The translations under genes and the position numbers were made by a program. Below the pieces are notes generated by a model that ran no database searches, was not told where the DNA came from, and saw only the letters and a program-made list of their open reading frames with translations. Shown piece by piece: positions 24,614-34,293 of a stretch of 64,000 nt of DNA (positions within the stretch are counted from its first letter, which is position 1; every line of letters begins with the position of its first letter). The DNA comes from Caryophanales bacterium UBA3631. GTDB lineage: Bacteria; Bacillota_I; Bacilli_A; RF39; UBA660. The stretch spans positions 1-64,000 of the forward strand of contig DFLA01000046.1 of the NCBI GenBank assembly GCA_002374055.1. The letters are read 5' to 3'.

Positions 24614-27375
24614 AAGATAATAAAAAGAAAAATGTAAGTTCAAAGAAGAATAATATGCCTAAAAAGAATATAACAAAAAGTGTTGGTAAACTTGAAAAAA
24701 CTAAGAAAGATGTTAAAAGAAAGGGTTCTAAAAAGCTTTTAATTATTAAGATCGTTTTAATTGCTTTACTTGCTTTTATTATTATAAGTAGTGTTGTTAT
24801 CGGATTATTCTTTAGTATGATTGTATCTAATGCTCCTGAGTTTGATCCACAGAACTTGTATACGCAGGAGTCGTCTATTGTTTATGCTCCTAATGGTGAT
24901 GAAATTGCTAAACTTGGTTCAGAAAAGAGAGAAAAGATTACTTATAATGATTTACCTCAGGTTTTGATTGATGCTATTGTTGCAACTGAGGATTCTACAT
25001 TTTTTCAACATAATGGTTTTAATGCAGCAAGATTTTTGAAGGCTTCTATTGGTCAAATATTTGGAGGTTCTGGTGGAGGAGCTTCTACACTTACAATGCA
25101 AGTTTCTAAGAATGCTTATACTTCTGATGTTTCTAGTGGGTTTGAAGGTATAAAGAGAAAATTCACTGATATTTATATTTCTATGTTTAAAATTGAAAAG
25201 GCTTATACAAAAGAAGAAATATTGGAATTTTATGTAAACTCATATTATATGGGTGGTGGTGCTTATGGTGTTGAACAAGCATGTCAGAATTATTTTGGAA
25301 AGTCTGTTAGTGATATAAATTTGGCTGAGGCTGCTTTGCTTGCTGGTATATATCAAGCTCCTGGTTCTTATGACCCTACTCTATTCCCTGAAAAAACTGA
25401 GGAAAGACGTCAAATTGTTCTTAATTTAATGGTTAGACATGGTTATATTACTGAGGAGGAAAGAGAGATTGCTTCAGCTCTTACTGTAGATAAGTTAATA
25501 AGTAAGAAGAAAGTGGACGGCAATGATGAAGTTGATCCAAGATATAAGGATTTTATTGATACCGTTGTTGAGGATGTTCAAAAGAAAACTGGTGGTCTTA
25601 GTCCTTATACTACTCCAATGTTAATTTATACTACTATGGATCCTACTAAACAAGAGTATGTAACTAATTTAATGAATGGTAATAATTTTAATTGGGAAAA
25701 TGATAAAGTTCAAGCTGGTATTGCTGTTATAGATAATAATACTGGTGCTATTGTTGCTATAGGTGCTGGTCGTAAGCGTGAAGGTCTTGATTATAATTAT
25801 GCTACAATGATTAAAAGACAAATTGGTTCTACTTCTAAACCTTTATATGATTATGGTCCTTTAATTGAATATGAGAATGCTTCGACATATCATTTATACT
25901 ATGATGAACCATATACATATTCTGGTGGAACTCCTATAAGAAACTGGGATAATGGATATAATGGTTTAATTACAATGAGAGAAGCATTAAGGGTTTCTAG
26001 AAATATTCCAGCGTTAAAGGCTTTCCAAGAAAATAAAAATGAGAATGTAAAAGAATTTGTTACTAGTTTAGGATTAAGTCCTGAACTTGAGGATGGTTCT
26101 TTACATGAAGCACATGCTATAGGTGCATATAATGGTGAGTCTCCTCTTACTGTTGCTGCTGCTTATTCTGCGTTTGCTAATGGTGGTTATTATACTGAAC
26201 CATATACATTTACAAAAATTGTATATCGTAATAGTGATGAGGTTTATGAGTATAAACCAGTTACTACTAAGGTTATGAGTGATTCTACTGCATATATGGT
26301 TGCTGATATGTTGGTTACTACTTCTGGATGGGCTACTGGATTTAATAGTGTTAATGGTGTTTCATTTGGTAGTAAGACTGGTACTTCAAATTATTCTGAT
26401 GAAATCATGGCACAATATAATTTACCTGGTAATGCTGTTAATGATTTATGGGTTGCTGGTATTTGTAGAGATTATGCTACTGCTGTTTGGTATGGTTATG
26501 ATGAAATTAGTAGTGAATATTATAACCATGGTAATGGAAATACTGCTTTGTATTCTCAATTGATAAAGGGTGTATTTACTGGTACTCCTTCATTTACAAG
26601 ACCTAATAATGTTGTTAGTGTTACTGTTGAGAAAGATTCTCCTGGTAATGGCTTATTACCTAGTCAGTACACACCTGATAGTATGAAGACTACTGAATTA
26701 TTTAAATCTGGTACTGAACCTACTCAGGTTTCTACAAGATTTGCTCCTTTGCCTGATGTAAGTGGTTTAACTGCTTCTGTTAATGGTAATAGAATTAGTT
26801 TGAGTTGGAATGGTATTGGTACTCCTAATGCTTTAAGTACTGATTATTTATCTGGATTATATAAGGATACATGTAAAAATGTAAGTGCTTGTGTTAGTTC
26901 AATTATTGGTACTGATCAGTCTGTTTTAGGAAATGTTAATTATCAAATTTATTTAAAAAATAATGATGGTTCGTTAAGGTTATTGCATGGAACTACTGAT
27001 ACTAAATCTAGTGAGAGTATTCCTTCTGGTAATTCTGCTACATTCGTTGTTAAGGCATCTTATTCAAATTATGGTGCTCTTGCAAGTAATGGTGTTGAAA
27101 TTAAAGTTGATTTAAGTGGTGTTGCTAGAGAAATTAAGGCTGGATTAAATGGTAGTAGCAATGTTACTGCTAGTGTTGGAAGTTATAATGACCCTGGTGT
27201 TAAGGTAACTGAAAATGGTAGTGATGTTACTTCTCATGCTACAATTAAAATAAGTGTTAATGGTCAATTAGTTGATAGTATTAAGTTTAATGCTCCTGGA
27301 AAATATACGATTACTTATGATATTAAGTATGCTGATTTTAGTAAGAAATTGACACGTAGTGTTGAGGTTAAGTAA
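24610..27375 (+). CDS. ponA: Class A penicillin-binding protein (PBP1)
   Basis: This bifunctional glycosyltransferase/transpeptidase builds peptidoglycan. A Lys-rich cytoplasmic tail (1-40) and one membrane helix (~42-70) precede the GT51 domain (ATEDSTFFQHNGFN, GGGASTLTMQV). The transpeptidase has STSK, SRN and KTGTS boxes, so it is complete. The C-terminal ~230 residues add fibronectin-like and Ig-like (bacterial HYR-type) beta domains, giving 921 aa. The ribosome binding site AAGGAGGTACT lies within the 3' end of recU, so the two are coupled. It ends in a bidirectional terminator shared with htpG. Confidence 0.96.
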   Translation: MKDNKKKNVSSKKNNMPKKNITKSVGKLEKTKKDVKRKGSKKLLIIKIVLIALLAFIIISSVVIGLFFSMIVSNAPEFDPQNLYTQESSIVYAPNGDEIAKLGSEKREKITYNDLPQVLIDAIVATEDSTFFQHNGFNAARFLKASIGQIFGGSGGGASTLTMQVSKNAYTSDVSSGFEGIKRKFTDIYISMFKIEKAYTKEEILEFYVNSYYMGGGAYGVEQACQNYFGKSVSDINLAEAALLAGIYQAPGSYDPTLFPEKTEERRQIVLNLMVRHGYITEEEREIASALTVDKLISKKKVDGNDEVDPRYKDFIDTVVEDVQKKTGGLSPYTTPMLIYTTMDPTKQEYVTNLMNGNNFNWENDKVQAGIAVIDNNTGAIVAIGAGRKREGLDYNYATMIKRQIGSTSKPLYDYGPLIEYENASTYHLYYDEPYTYSGGTPIRNWDNGYNGLITMREALRVSRNIPALKAFQENKNENVKEFVTSLGLSPELEDGSLHEAHAIGAYNGESPLTVAAAYSAFANGGYYTEPYTFTKIVYRNSDEVYEYKPVTTKVMSDSTAYMVADMLVTTSGWATGFNSVNGVSFGSKTGTSNYSDEIMAQYNLPGNAVNDLWVAGICRDYATAVWYGYDEISSEYYNHGNGNTALYSQLIKGVFTGTPSFTRPNNVVSVTVEKDSPGNGLLPSQYTPDSMKTTELFKSGTEPTQVSTRFAPLPDVSGLTASVNGNRISLSWNGIGTPNALSTDYLSGLYKDTCKNVSACVSSIIGTDQSVLGNVNYQIYLKNNDGSLRLLHGTTDTKSSESIPSGNSATFVVKASYSNYGALASNGVEIKVDLSGVAREIKAGLNGSSNVTASVGSYNDPGVKVTENGSDVTSHATIKISVNGQLVDSIKFNAPGKYTITYDIKYADFSKKLTRSVEVK

Positions 27376-27406
27376 AAACCAAGGATTAAATCCTTGGTTT
27401 TATTTT
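27372..27406. terminator. Bidirectional terminator between ponA and htpG
   Basis: AAAACCAAGGA/TCCTTGGTTTT stem with T-runs on both strands. Confidence 0.88.
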
Positions 27407-29280
27407 GATATTATTTCACATATTAAATTACTTATTTCTGTTGGATTTTCTATTGACAACCCTTCTATTAGTCTTGCTTGTGCGTATAGTATCTTTGTAT
27501 ATTTTTTTAGTTCTTCTTTGTTATTATTATATAAGTTTTTTATTTTATTAGCTATTTCATGATTTTCATTTATCTCAAGTATTAGATTTGCTTTTACTTT
27601 TTCATCTGTTGGCATTGCGTTTATTACTTTTTCCATTTCTATAGATATATCCCCTTTTGTTGTTAAACATACTGGGTGATTTTTTAATCTATTTGTAAAT
27701 TGTATCTCTGTTATTTGATTATCTAATGATTCTTTCATAAGTTTAAATATGTCATTATATTCTTTGTTTTTATTTTCTGTTTTTTCTTTTTCTTCTTTTG
27801 TTTCTAAATCTAAGTCATTTGATGATACATTCATAAATTTCTTTTCTTCATATTGTTGTAATGCTTGTATTGTAAATTCATCTACATATTCTGTTAAATA
27901 TAAGATATCATATTCTTTTTGTTTTACTTGTTCAACTTGTGGTAGATTATCTATTTTTTCTATTGTCTCACCACTTGCGTAGTATATATTTTTTTGTTCT
28001 TCTTTCATATTTTCTACGTACTCATTTAGTGTTATGAATTCTTTTTTATTTGATGAATAGAATAATACTAAGTCTTTTAGTTTATCTTTATCCATTCCAT
28101 AGTTATTATATATACCAAATTTAATTTGTGTTCCAAATGTTTTAAAGAATTTTTTATATTCCTCAAAGTCATTTTTTAGCATGTTTGTTAGTTCGTTTTT
28201 TATTTTGTTTTCTATACTTTTTGCGATTATTTTTATGTTTTTATTTTCTTGTAGTGTTTCTCTTGATATATTTAGTGGTAAATCTTGTGTATCTACTATT
28301 CCTCTTATAAAGCTAAAGTAGTCTGGTAGTAGATCACTGCATTTTTCCATTATTAGTACTCCATTAGTGTATAGTTGTAGTCCTTTTTCATATTCTTTTG
28401 TATAGAAATCATATGGTGCATGGCTTGGTATAAATAGTATTGAATTATAGCTACATTGTCCTTCTACGTTTGTGTGAATTACTTTTAATGGTTTTTCATA
28501 GTCGTAAAATTTTTCTTGATAAAAATTATTATATTCTTCTTCTGTTATGTCTTTTTTATTCTTTTTCCATAGTGGTATTTGACTATTTAATGTTTCATCT
28601 TGTAATTTATCTTCATATTCGCTATCTGATCCTTCTTTTAGTACTCTATTATTAACTTCCATTATAATTGGATATGTTATATAGTCTGAGTATTTTTTTA
28701 TTATAGATCTAATTTTGTATTCTTCTAGATAATCGCTATAGTTTGTATCTTCTGTATCTTCTTTTAGATATAGTGTTATTGTTGTACCATTTGAATCTTT
28801 TTCTTGTTCTTTTATTTCATATCCATCTTCTCCATATGATACCCATAGATATGCTTCATCACTGTTGTATGGTTTTGATAATACTTCTACTTTTTTACTA
28901 ACCATAAATGCTGAGTAAAAACCTACTCCAAATTGACCTATTATATTTACGTCTGTTTGGTCTTTATTTTCTTCTTTGAATGTTAGTGAACCACTTTGTG
29001 CTATTGTTCCTAAGTTGTTTTCAAGTTCTTCTTTTGTCATTCCACATCCATTGTCTATTATTTTTATTGTTCTGTTTTCTTTATTTGTTTCTATTCTTAT
29101 ATTAAGTTCTTTCTTTTCTATTTTAATATTTTTGTCTGTAAGTGATTTATAGTATATTTTATCTAGTGCATCACTTGAGTTTGATATTAGTTCTCTTAAA
29201 AATATTTCTTTATTTGTATAGATTGAATTTATCATCATATCTAATATTTTTTTTGATTGTGCTTTAAATTGTTTTTTCAT
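27400..29280 (-). CDS. htpG: Chaperone HtpG (Hsp90)
   Basis: The N-terminal GHKL ATPase has REL(I)SNSSDALDKI, DNGCGMTKEEL, and GQFGVGFYSAFMVS. The middle domain has LPLNISRETLQENK and the C-terminal dimerisation domain is present. The length (626 aa) is typical. GGAGGATATAT precedes the ATG. The promoter is embedded in a CIRCE operator (29323-29349), so HrcA control is predicted, unlike Bacillus subtilis where htpG is not HrcA-controlled. Confidence 0.97.
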   Translation of the reverse strand: MKKQFKAQSKKILDMMINSIYTNKEIFLRELISNSSDALDKIYYKSLTDKNIKIEKKELNIRIETNKENRTIKIIDNGCGMTKEELENNLGTIAQSGSLTFKEENKDQTDVNIIGQFGVGFYSAFMVSKKVEVLSKPYNSDEAYLWVSYGEDGYEIKEQEKDSNGTTITLYLKEDTEDTNYSDYLEEYKIRSIIKKYSDYITYPIIMEVNNRVLKEGSDSEYEDKLQDETLNSQIPLWKKNKKDITEEEYNNFYQEKFYDYEKPLKVIHTNVEGQCSYNSILFIPSHAPYDFYTKEYEKGLQLYTNGVLIMEKCSDLLPDYFSFIRGIVDTQDLPLNISRETLQENKNIKIIAKSIENKIKNELTNMLKNDFEEYKKFFKTFGTQIKFGIYNNYGMDKDKLKDLVLFYSSNKKEFITLNEYVENMKEEQKNIYYASGETIEKIDNLPQVEQVKQKEYDILYLTEYVDEFTIQALQQYEEKKFMNVSSNDLDLETKEEKEKTENKNKEYNDIFKLMKESLDNQITEIQFTNRLKNHPVCLTTKGDISIEMEKVINAMPTDEKVKANLILEINENHEIANKIKNLYNNNKEELKKYTKILYAQARLIEGLSIENPTEISNLICEIISK

Positions 29281-29307
29281 ATATATCCTCCTCTTATCAC
29301 AATAATA

Positions 29308-29336
29308 ATATTACTCTTATTTTTAGCACTTGTCAA
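29308..29336 (-). promoter_or_regulatory. htpG promoter
   Basis: Minus-strand TTGACA (29336-29331), 17-nt spacer, TAATAT (29313-29308). The -35 lies within the CIRCE centre. Confidence 0.85.
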
Positions 29337-29349
29337 GATAGAGTGCTAA
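29323..29349. promoter_or_regulatory. CIRCE operator upstream of htpG
   Basis: TTAGCACTT-N9-GAGTGCTAA, matching the HrcA-binding consensus TTAGCACTC-N9-GAGTGCTAA with one change. Confidence 0.92.
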
Positions 29350-29372
29350 AAAAGACAAATTACTTTGCCTTT
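29349..29372 (-). terminator. nth terminator
   Basis: AAGGCAAA/TTTGTCTT stem and T-run on the minus strand, touching the edge of the CIRCE. Confidence 0.6.
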
Positions 29373-29974
29373 TTGTATTTACATATTTCTTTTAATCTAC
29401 AATTATCACATTGTGGATTTTGTGATTTACAGTAGTATCTTCCAAACAAGACTAGTTGATGATGAAGTCTTCCTAGTTTTTCTTTTTTTATTTTTTTTGT
29501 AAGTATTTCTTCTATTTTTCTTACATCTGATTTTTTTGGTACGAGTCCTAATCTTTTTGATACTCTTTCAACATGTGTATCAACAGCTATACATGGAACA
29601 TTGTATATATTACTTAAAACTACATTTGTTGTTTTTCTACCTACTCCTGGTAGTGATTCTAAAAATGATCTATCGTTTGGTACGTATCCTAATTCTTTTA
29701 AACTTTTTGCGATTTCTATAGTATTTATAGCCTTTTTGTTATATGTTCCTATCGGTTTTATTATCTTTTTTACTTCTTCTATATCTGCATTTGATAGTCG
29801 TTCTAAGTTTTTATATTTATTGAATAATATTTCTGTTACTTCGTTTACTTTTTTATCTGTTGTTTGAGCGCTTAACATTGTGGCGATAAGTAATTCATAG
29901 TCTTTGTTATAGTTTAGTTCGCATTTGGGATTAGGTATTAGTTCATTAAGATATTGTTCAATTTTATTTATCAT
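29360..29974 (-). CDS. nth: Endonuclease III
   Basis: This DNA glycosylase/AP lyase removes oxidised pyrimidines. It has the HhH motif LPGVGRKTTNVV, the catalytic Asp in IAVDTHVERV, the catalytic Lys of the lyase step in TTDKKVN, and a 4Fe-4S loop with four Cys (YCKSQNPQCDNCRLKEIC). The length (204 aa) is normal. It overlaps dnaD by 11 bases, as in the conserved dnaD-nth operon. Confidence 0.96.
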   Translation of the reverse strand: MINKIEQYLNELIPNPKCELNYNKDYELLIATMLSAQTTDKKVNEVTEILFNKYKNLERLSNADIEEVKKIIKPIGTYNKKAINTIEIAKSLKELGYVPNDRSFLESLPGVGRKTTNVVLSNIYNVPCIAVDTHVERVSKRLGLVPKKSDVRKIEEILTKKIKKEKLGRLHHQLVLFGRYYCKSQNPQCDNCRLKEICKYKKAK

Positions 29975-30605
29975 TTAACCAATCGTAATCAAGTATATCG
30001 TTTTTTGTTTTTTGTTCTTTTTTTTGTTTGAAATTTATTCTTGATTTTTCTACGTCTTCTTGTGTTTTTATTCCTTTTTTTGCCCATTCGCTTATTATTT
30101 TATCTATATATCTTAAATTACTTACTCCATTATATGTTGCCTCTTTAAGTGCTAATATAATTGTTTCTTCGTTTGTACCGTTTTCTATCCATGCTCCTAT
30201 TATTTCATATTCCATTGGTGATATTGTTCTTCCAAATTCTTTTTCAAAGATATCATATATACTTGTTTTATCTTCTTCTGGTTCTTCATTTAGTATATTA
30301 AATGTTAGTTTTTCATATAGGTTATCTAGTTCTATATATTCTACTCTTTTAGTTCCTACTTTTTTTAATTCTATATTTAGCAATCCTTTTGTTTTCATGT
30401 TTGATATTGTTTCCATTACTTCATTTAGGCTTATTTTTAAATCGTTACTAATCTGTTTTGGATTGAATATGTTTGTTGTATTTATGATATAAATAATTAA
30501 TATAAGTTCTTTTTCGGTAATCCCTATTTTTTTGTAGTTAAAAAAAAGTAATCTAGGAACTATCATATCTTTATTCTTTATTATTTGTTTTAGTGTTTCT
30601 GTCAT
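29964..30605 (-). CDS. dnaD: DnaD-family replication initiation protein
   Basis: DnaD helps load the replicative helicase at initiation and restart in low-GC Gram-positives. The N-terminal winged-helix domain (residues ~15-95) and C-terminal DnaB_2 domain (FEKEFGRTISPMEYEIIGAWIENG...IDKIISEWAKKGI) are both present. The YDWLN tail resembles the typical C-terminal motif. A GTG three codons upstream lies in the GGTGATAAAT site; the ATG at 30605 is used (213 aa). It overlaps nth. Confidence 0.93.
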   Translation of the reverse strand: MTETLKQIIKNKDMIVPRLLFFNYKKIGITEKELILIIYIINTTNIFNPKQISNDLKISLNEVMETISNMKTKGLLNIELKKVGTKRVEYIELDNLYEKLTFNILNEEPEEDKTSIYDIFEKEFGRTISPMEYEIIGAWIENGTNEETIILALKEATYNGVSNLRYIDKIISEWAKKGIKTQEDVEKSRINFKQKKEQKTKNDILDYDWLNDK

Positions 30606-30670
30606 ATTTATCACCGCTTACATTATACATTATAATTGATTTTATTGTAATATTTTTTATTAATTATTTT

Positions 30671-30698
30671 AAAAAAGTAGGAGTTTATCCTACTTTGT
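30671..30698 (-). terminator. cca terminator
   Basis: AAGTAGGA/TCCTACTT stem followed by a T-run, overlapping the stop codon. Confidence 0.8.
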
Positions 30699-31761
30699 AG
30701 TTTTTCTTTATATATTTTTTTATTTCTGTTTTTTTATTTTTCAGATTATTGTATATTATTTGTTTTTCTATGTCGTCATATATTTGCGCTATCATTTTAT
30801 TTGTTACTTTTATTATATCTGATATTTCGAAGAAATTTATGTCTATTTCATCTCTATCTTTTATTTGTAGTTTTTTGTATTGTTCTATTATATTATTGTT
30901 TTCTTGTTTTATTTCATCTATTATTGTAAGTATCTCTGGGCCATATTTATATAAGTCGCATAGGTCAAAGTTTTTTTCTTTTAGTTCTCGGATTATTTTT
31001 ATTTTCTTTTGTTCTTCTTTATTAAAGTTGTATGTATCATCTTTTATTATTTGCGCCCACATACCTAGTGTGTCTTTTGTATATTTAATTTTATCTATTT
31101 TTATATTTAAATATTTTTCAAGTTTAAATTTTTTTATTAGTTTTATACCATATTTGTAATTTTTTGATTTTAGTATTTTTTCTAATTCTTGTTTTTTTCT
31201 ATCATATGATATATTTGTTAAATTATCTTTGTATTTTTCTATTGCTTTTTCTAGCTTTTTATCTAATTTAAAATCAAGTATTGTAGCAAAACGTAGCGCT
31301 CGTAATATTCTTAATGCGTCTTTTTTTATTTTTGTTTTTGGACCTATTAATCTTATTATTTTCTTATCTATATCTTTTTTTGCATTTTTTAAGTCTATAT
31401 ATTTTTCATTTTTATCTATGCATAGTGTGTTAATTGTAAAATCACGTCTTCTTAGGTCTGTTTTTAGTTTTTTTGTGTATTTTATTTTTTCAGGGAATCT
31501 ATTTTTTAAATATTTGCTTTCTTTCCTAAATGTTGTTATTTCGAATTGTTGATTTTTATATTTTAGTTTGTATGATCCATATTTGTTGTCTTTTATGTTT
31601 TTAAATATTTTTTTTAGTTCTTTATATTTGGCATTTGTGCATATATCTATGTCGCTACTTTTTTTTCCTATGTATAAATCTCTTGGATAACCTCCTATTA
31701 TATAGGCTTCAAATTTGTTTTTATTTAGTATTTTTAATATTTCTATTGCTATATTATACAT
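30685..31761 (-). CDS. cca: CCA tRNA nucleotidyltransferase family protein
   Basis: It adds or repairs the 3' CCA of tRNA. The class II nucleotidyltransferase head has IIGGYPRDLYIGKKSSDIDICT with the metal-binding DxD, RRDFTINTLCID, and RILRALRFATILDFKLD. The tail is Lys-rich and shorter than in many relatives (358 aa). It overlaps the upstream VanY-like gene by eight bases. In Bacillus, cca also lies near dnaD-nth. A poly(A) polymerase role cannot be excluded by sequence alone, but the single gene in this context favours CCA addition. Confidence 0.92.
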   Translation of the reverse strand: MYNIAIEILKILNKNKFEAYIIGGYPRDLYIGKKSSDIDICTNAKYKELKKIFKNIKDNKYGSYKLKYKNQQFEITTFRKESKYLKNRFPEKIKYTKKLKTDLRRRDFTINTLCIDKNEKYIDLKNAKKDIDKKIIRLIGPKTKIKKDALRILRALRFATILDFKLDKKLEKAIEKYKDNLTNISYDRKKQELEKILKSKNYKYGIKLIKKFKLEKYLNIKIDKIKYTKDTLGMWAQIIKDDTYNFNKEEQKKIKIIRELKEKNFDLCDLYKYGPEILTIIDEIKQENNNIIEQYKKLQIKDRDEIDINFFEISDIIKVTNKMIAQIYDDIEKQIIYNNLKNKKTEIKKYIKKNYKVG

Positions 31762-32644
31762 TGTATTCTGATGTTAAATTAAAGTGTTCTTCTAGTGTTA
31801 TCCAATTTCCATTATTATATAATTCTTGTGCTAATTCTTTTCCTACATATCTTAAATGCCATGATTCGTATTGATATCCTGTTTGTGCTTCTTTTCCTTT
31901 TGGATATCTTAGTATTAGTCCATATTTTTGACAGTTGTCTTTAACCCATTTTCCTTCTTCTGTATATGCAAAAGAGTCATCTATTGTGTTTAAATCGAAT
32001 GCTAGACCTGTTTGATGTTCTGAGTGTCCTGGACGTGCTGAGTATGTATCTGCTGCTAATTGTCCATCCTGAGCAACATAATTATTATATAGGTTTTCTT
32101 GATATGAGTATGATCTAAATCCGGATGATATATATAGATTCAATCCAATACTTTGTGCATCTGCTTTCATTTCATTAAATGCATTAATTGTTTCTTTTGT
32201 TAAGCATGTTGTGCAGAATTCATAGTTTTCTGAGTTTTCTGTTCTATATGTTTTTGGGAGGTCATATGTTTTATTTACTATTAGTATTCCGTCAACATAT
32301 GTAACTCCATCAATTTTTTCTATTTTATTCTCCTCCTTAATCAACGATTCTGTTTGTTTATTTTCTTCTTTTTTTGTGTCTTCTATATTTTCTGCTTTTA
32401 TTTCAGGTTCTGTTTTATTATATTCTTTACATTTTTCATTGATTATTTTTTCTATGAATATTGTTGTTATGCATATAAGTAATCCTATTACTATATATTT
32501 GATAAATCTTTTTATTGCTTTTTTAGTATTTGTTATTGTTATTAATTTTATGAATCCTATTATTATTATAATTATTGGAATTATATATTTACTAATTATT
32601 AAAATATTATTTACAGTTTCTTTATGGTTGCATACAAATTTCAT
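31754..32644 (-). CDS. Membrane-anchored VanY-type D-Ala-D-Ala carboxypeptidase
   Basis: Two N-terminal hydrophobic segments (about residues 13-32 and 42-62) are followed by a Glu/Lys-rich linker and a peptidase M15B domain. SGFRSYSYQENLYN, PGHSEHQTGLAFDLN and YESWHLRYVG carry the zinc and catalytic residues. It likely trims peptidoglycan pentapeptides outside the membrane. The GTG three codons upstream is part of AAGGTGT; the ATG at 32644 is used (296 aa). It shares the core motifs with the soluble paralogue at 1551-2162 and overlaps cca. Confidence 0.9.
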   Translation of the reverse strand: MKFVCNHKETVNNILIISKYIIPIIIIIIGFIKLITITNTKKAIKRFIKYIVIGLLICITTIFIEKIINEKCKEYNKTEPEIKAENIEDTKKEENKQTESLIKEENKIEKIDGVTYVDGILIVNKTYDLPKTYRTENSENYEFCTTCLTKETINAFNEMKADAQSIGLNLYISSGFRSYSYQENLYNNYVAQDGQLAADTYSARPGHSEHQTGLAFDLNTIDDSFAYTEEGKWVKDNCQKYGLILRYPKGKEAQTGYQYESWHLRYVGKELAQELYNNGNWITLEEHFNLTSEYNV

Positions 32645-32724
32645 ATCATACACCTTCTATTTTATTATATTCTTTTTTTTATTATCTATAATAAGTTTAA
32701 CATATTACTTATTTTTTATCAAGA

Positions 32725-32744
32725 AAAAAAGGCCACTGCCTTAT
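32725..32744 (-). terminator. Terminator of the SGNH fusion gene
   Basis: AAGGC/GCCTT hairpin followed by T7 on the minus strand. Confidence 0.8.
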
Positions 32745-32748
32745 TGGT

Positions 32749-33864
32749 TTATTTTGTCAATTCTGTTTTTATATTATTAACTAGGATATTGTTTCCAGTT
32801 TGATTCATATGTAATCCGTCTGGTGTATAGCCATCATTTAAATTGCCATTATTATCATGTAAATTTGATGTTACATCAATATATTTTAACCAATTATTTG
32901 CTGAGCAAAATTGTTTCATTCCTTCATTAAAATTATCGATTGTTGTGTTGTTTACATATCCTGCTGTATATTTTGTTCCAACGTGATATACGCTGTTTAC
33001 ATATATGATTGCATTTGGATTTTTTTCATGAAGTTTAGTTAAAAAGTTTTGCATTTGTGCTACGCTTGTTTCATTTACTCCAAGCATTACTGAAATTTTT
33101 AATGCATTATTTGGTATTTTTGACATGTTGTTTAACCAATATGTTGGGCCAGTTGTTTTTAATGCTGTTACATTTATATTTTTTCCTAATGCTTCTAATT
33201 GATTTTTTATTCCTTCGTATCTTGAGTCACCAATAAAGACAAAATTATCAAGTGTTTTATCTATTTCATGCAATTTTAGTACTACATCATTTCCAACTTT
33301 AGCTAGTGATGATGTACCATTTGTTTTTTTGGTTGTACTTACTTGTTGTGTATTTGGTGTACTTGTATTTGCTTTATTAGTTTCTGTTTTTATTGGTTTA
33401 CAATCATCATCGTATTTTGTTTGATCATTTATGAAACCTGGACATATTTTTTCTCCGTTATCTTTTTCTATTGCGCATTTATCTGAATTTATGAAACAGT
33501 TTACGCAACTCATAAATTTATTGTTTGCTCCTGCTACTAGTGATACTGCAAAGTTTACTATTGAAAATATAAAGAATATTACTACTGCTGCTATTATACT
33601 GTTTACTAGTTTTGATTTTGCTTTTTTTAATTCGTCTTCTACTTTGCCTGAAAATGTTACTTTTAGGAATGATATCATTCCACTTATTACTAGTAATATT
33701 GGGACAAATATTTTAATTATTGTCATAAATGTTGATGTCATCTGTGCAAAAACTAGTGGAAATTTTTTATCTGTATCGCATATTATGTAATCTGTTGCAA
33801 ATACAATTTCTGGCATTATACTTGCTAATAATATTGTTATTATTTTTGCATTTTTTCTACGCAT
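32749..33864 (-). CDS. Fusion of VirB2/TrbC-like membrane segment and SGNH/GDSL hydrolase
   Basis: A signal peptide (to ~23) is followed by two long helices (about 45-70 and 86-112) around a basic loop (GKVEDELKKAKSKL). This is the layout of VirB2/TrbC pilin-like proteins. A Cys-containing linker and Ser/Thr-rich spacer lead to an SGNH hydrolase (residues ~200-371), with FIGDSRYEGI (nucleophile Ser) and DGLHMNQTG (Asp/His) present. The enzyme would face outside and could de-esterify glycans or peptidoglycan. No other type IV secretion genes are seen. The AGAGGTG site supports the ATG. Confidence 0.8.
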   Translation of the reverse strand: MRRKNAKIITILLASIMPEIVFATDYIICDTDKKFPLVFAQMTSTFMTIIKIFVPILLVISGMISFLKVTFSGKVEDELKKAKSKLVNSIIAAVVIFFIFSIVNFAVSLVAGANNKFMSCVNCFINSDKCAIEKDNGEKICPGFINDQTKYDDDCKPIKTETNKANTSTPNTQQVSTTKKTNGTSSLAKVGNDVVLKLHEIDKTLDNFVFIGDSRYEGIKNQLEALGKNINVTALKTTGPTYWLNNMSKIPNNALKISVMLGVNETSVAQMQNFLTKLHEKNPNAIIYVNSVYHVGTKYTAGYVNNTTIDNFNEGMKQFCSANNWLKYIDVTSNLHDNNGNLNDGYTPDGLHMNQTGNNILVNNIKTELTK

Positions 33865-33921
33865 ATTTATACACCTCTTGCTATAATATAGTTTAGCATA
33901 TTACTTTATTTAAAGCAAGAA

Positions 33922-33947
33922 AAAAAAGGCTATTGCCTTTATTTTTT
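33922..33947 (-). terminator. hup terminator
   Basis: AAAGGC/GCCTTT hairpin and T-run on the minus strand. Confidence 0.8.
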
Positions 33948-33950
33948 ATA

Positions 33951-34223
33951 TTAGTTTAAAGCTTCTTTTAATTTAGATCCAGCTTTAATTTTTGCAACAT
34001 TGTGTGCAGGAACTTTGATAGTAGCACCAGTTCTTGGATTTCTTGCTTCTGAAGCTCCTTTGTGAACGTTTTCAAATGTAGCAAATCCTGTTAATGTTAC
34101 TTTTTTATCTTTCTTTAATCCTTTTATAATTCCATTCATCATTGCTTCTAATGCACGAGATGAATCTGCTTTTGTTAGTCCTGTTTCTTCTGCAATGTAA
34201 CTAACTAAATCTGTTTTTGTCAT
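33951..34223 (-). CDS. hup: HU family DNA-binding protein
   Basis: This is a 90-aa nucleoid protein. It has the N-terminal helical dimer region (MTKTDLVSYIAEETGLTK), the VTLTGFATFENVHKGASEARNPRTG arm region, and a C-terminal helix (VAKIKAGSKLKEAL). The bending arm begins ARNPRTGATIKVPA, so it is complete. AGGAGGTATTTTAG precedes the ATG. It lies near spoIVA, as hbs does in Bacillus. Confidence 0.97.
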   Translation of the reverse strand: MTKTDLVSYIAEETGLTKADSSRALEAMMNGIIKGLKKDKKVTLTGFATFENVHKGASEARNPRTGATIKVPAHNVAKIKAGSKLKEALN

Positions 34224-34293
34224 CTAAAATACCTCCTATGTGTTAAGCTCTATCTTGCTTACAATCTAAGAATACCATGTTTTTTTTATAAAA

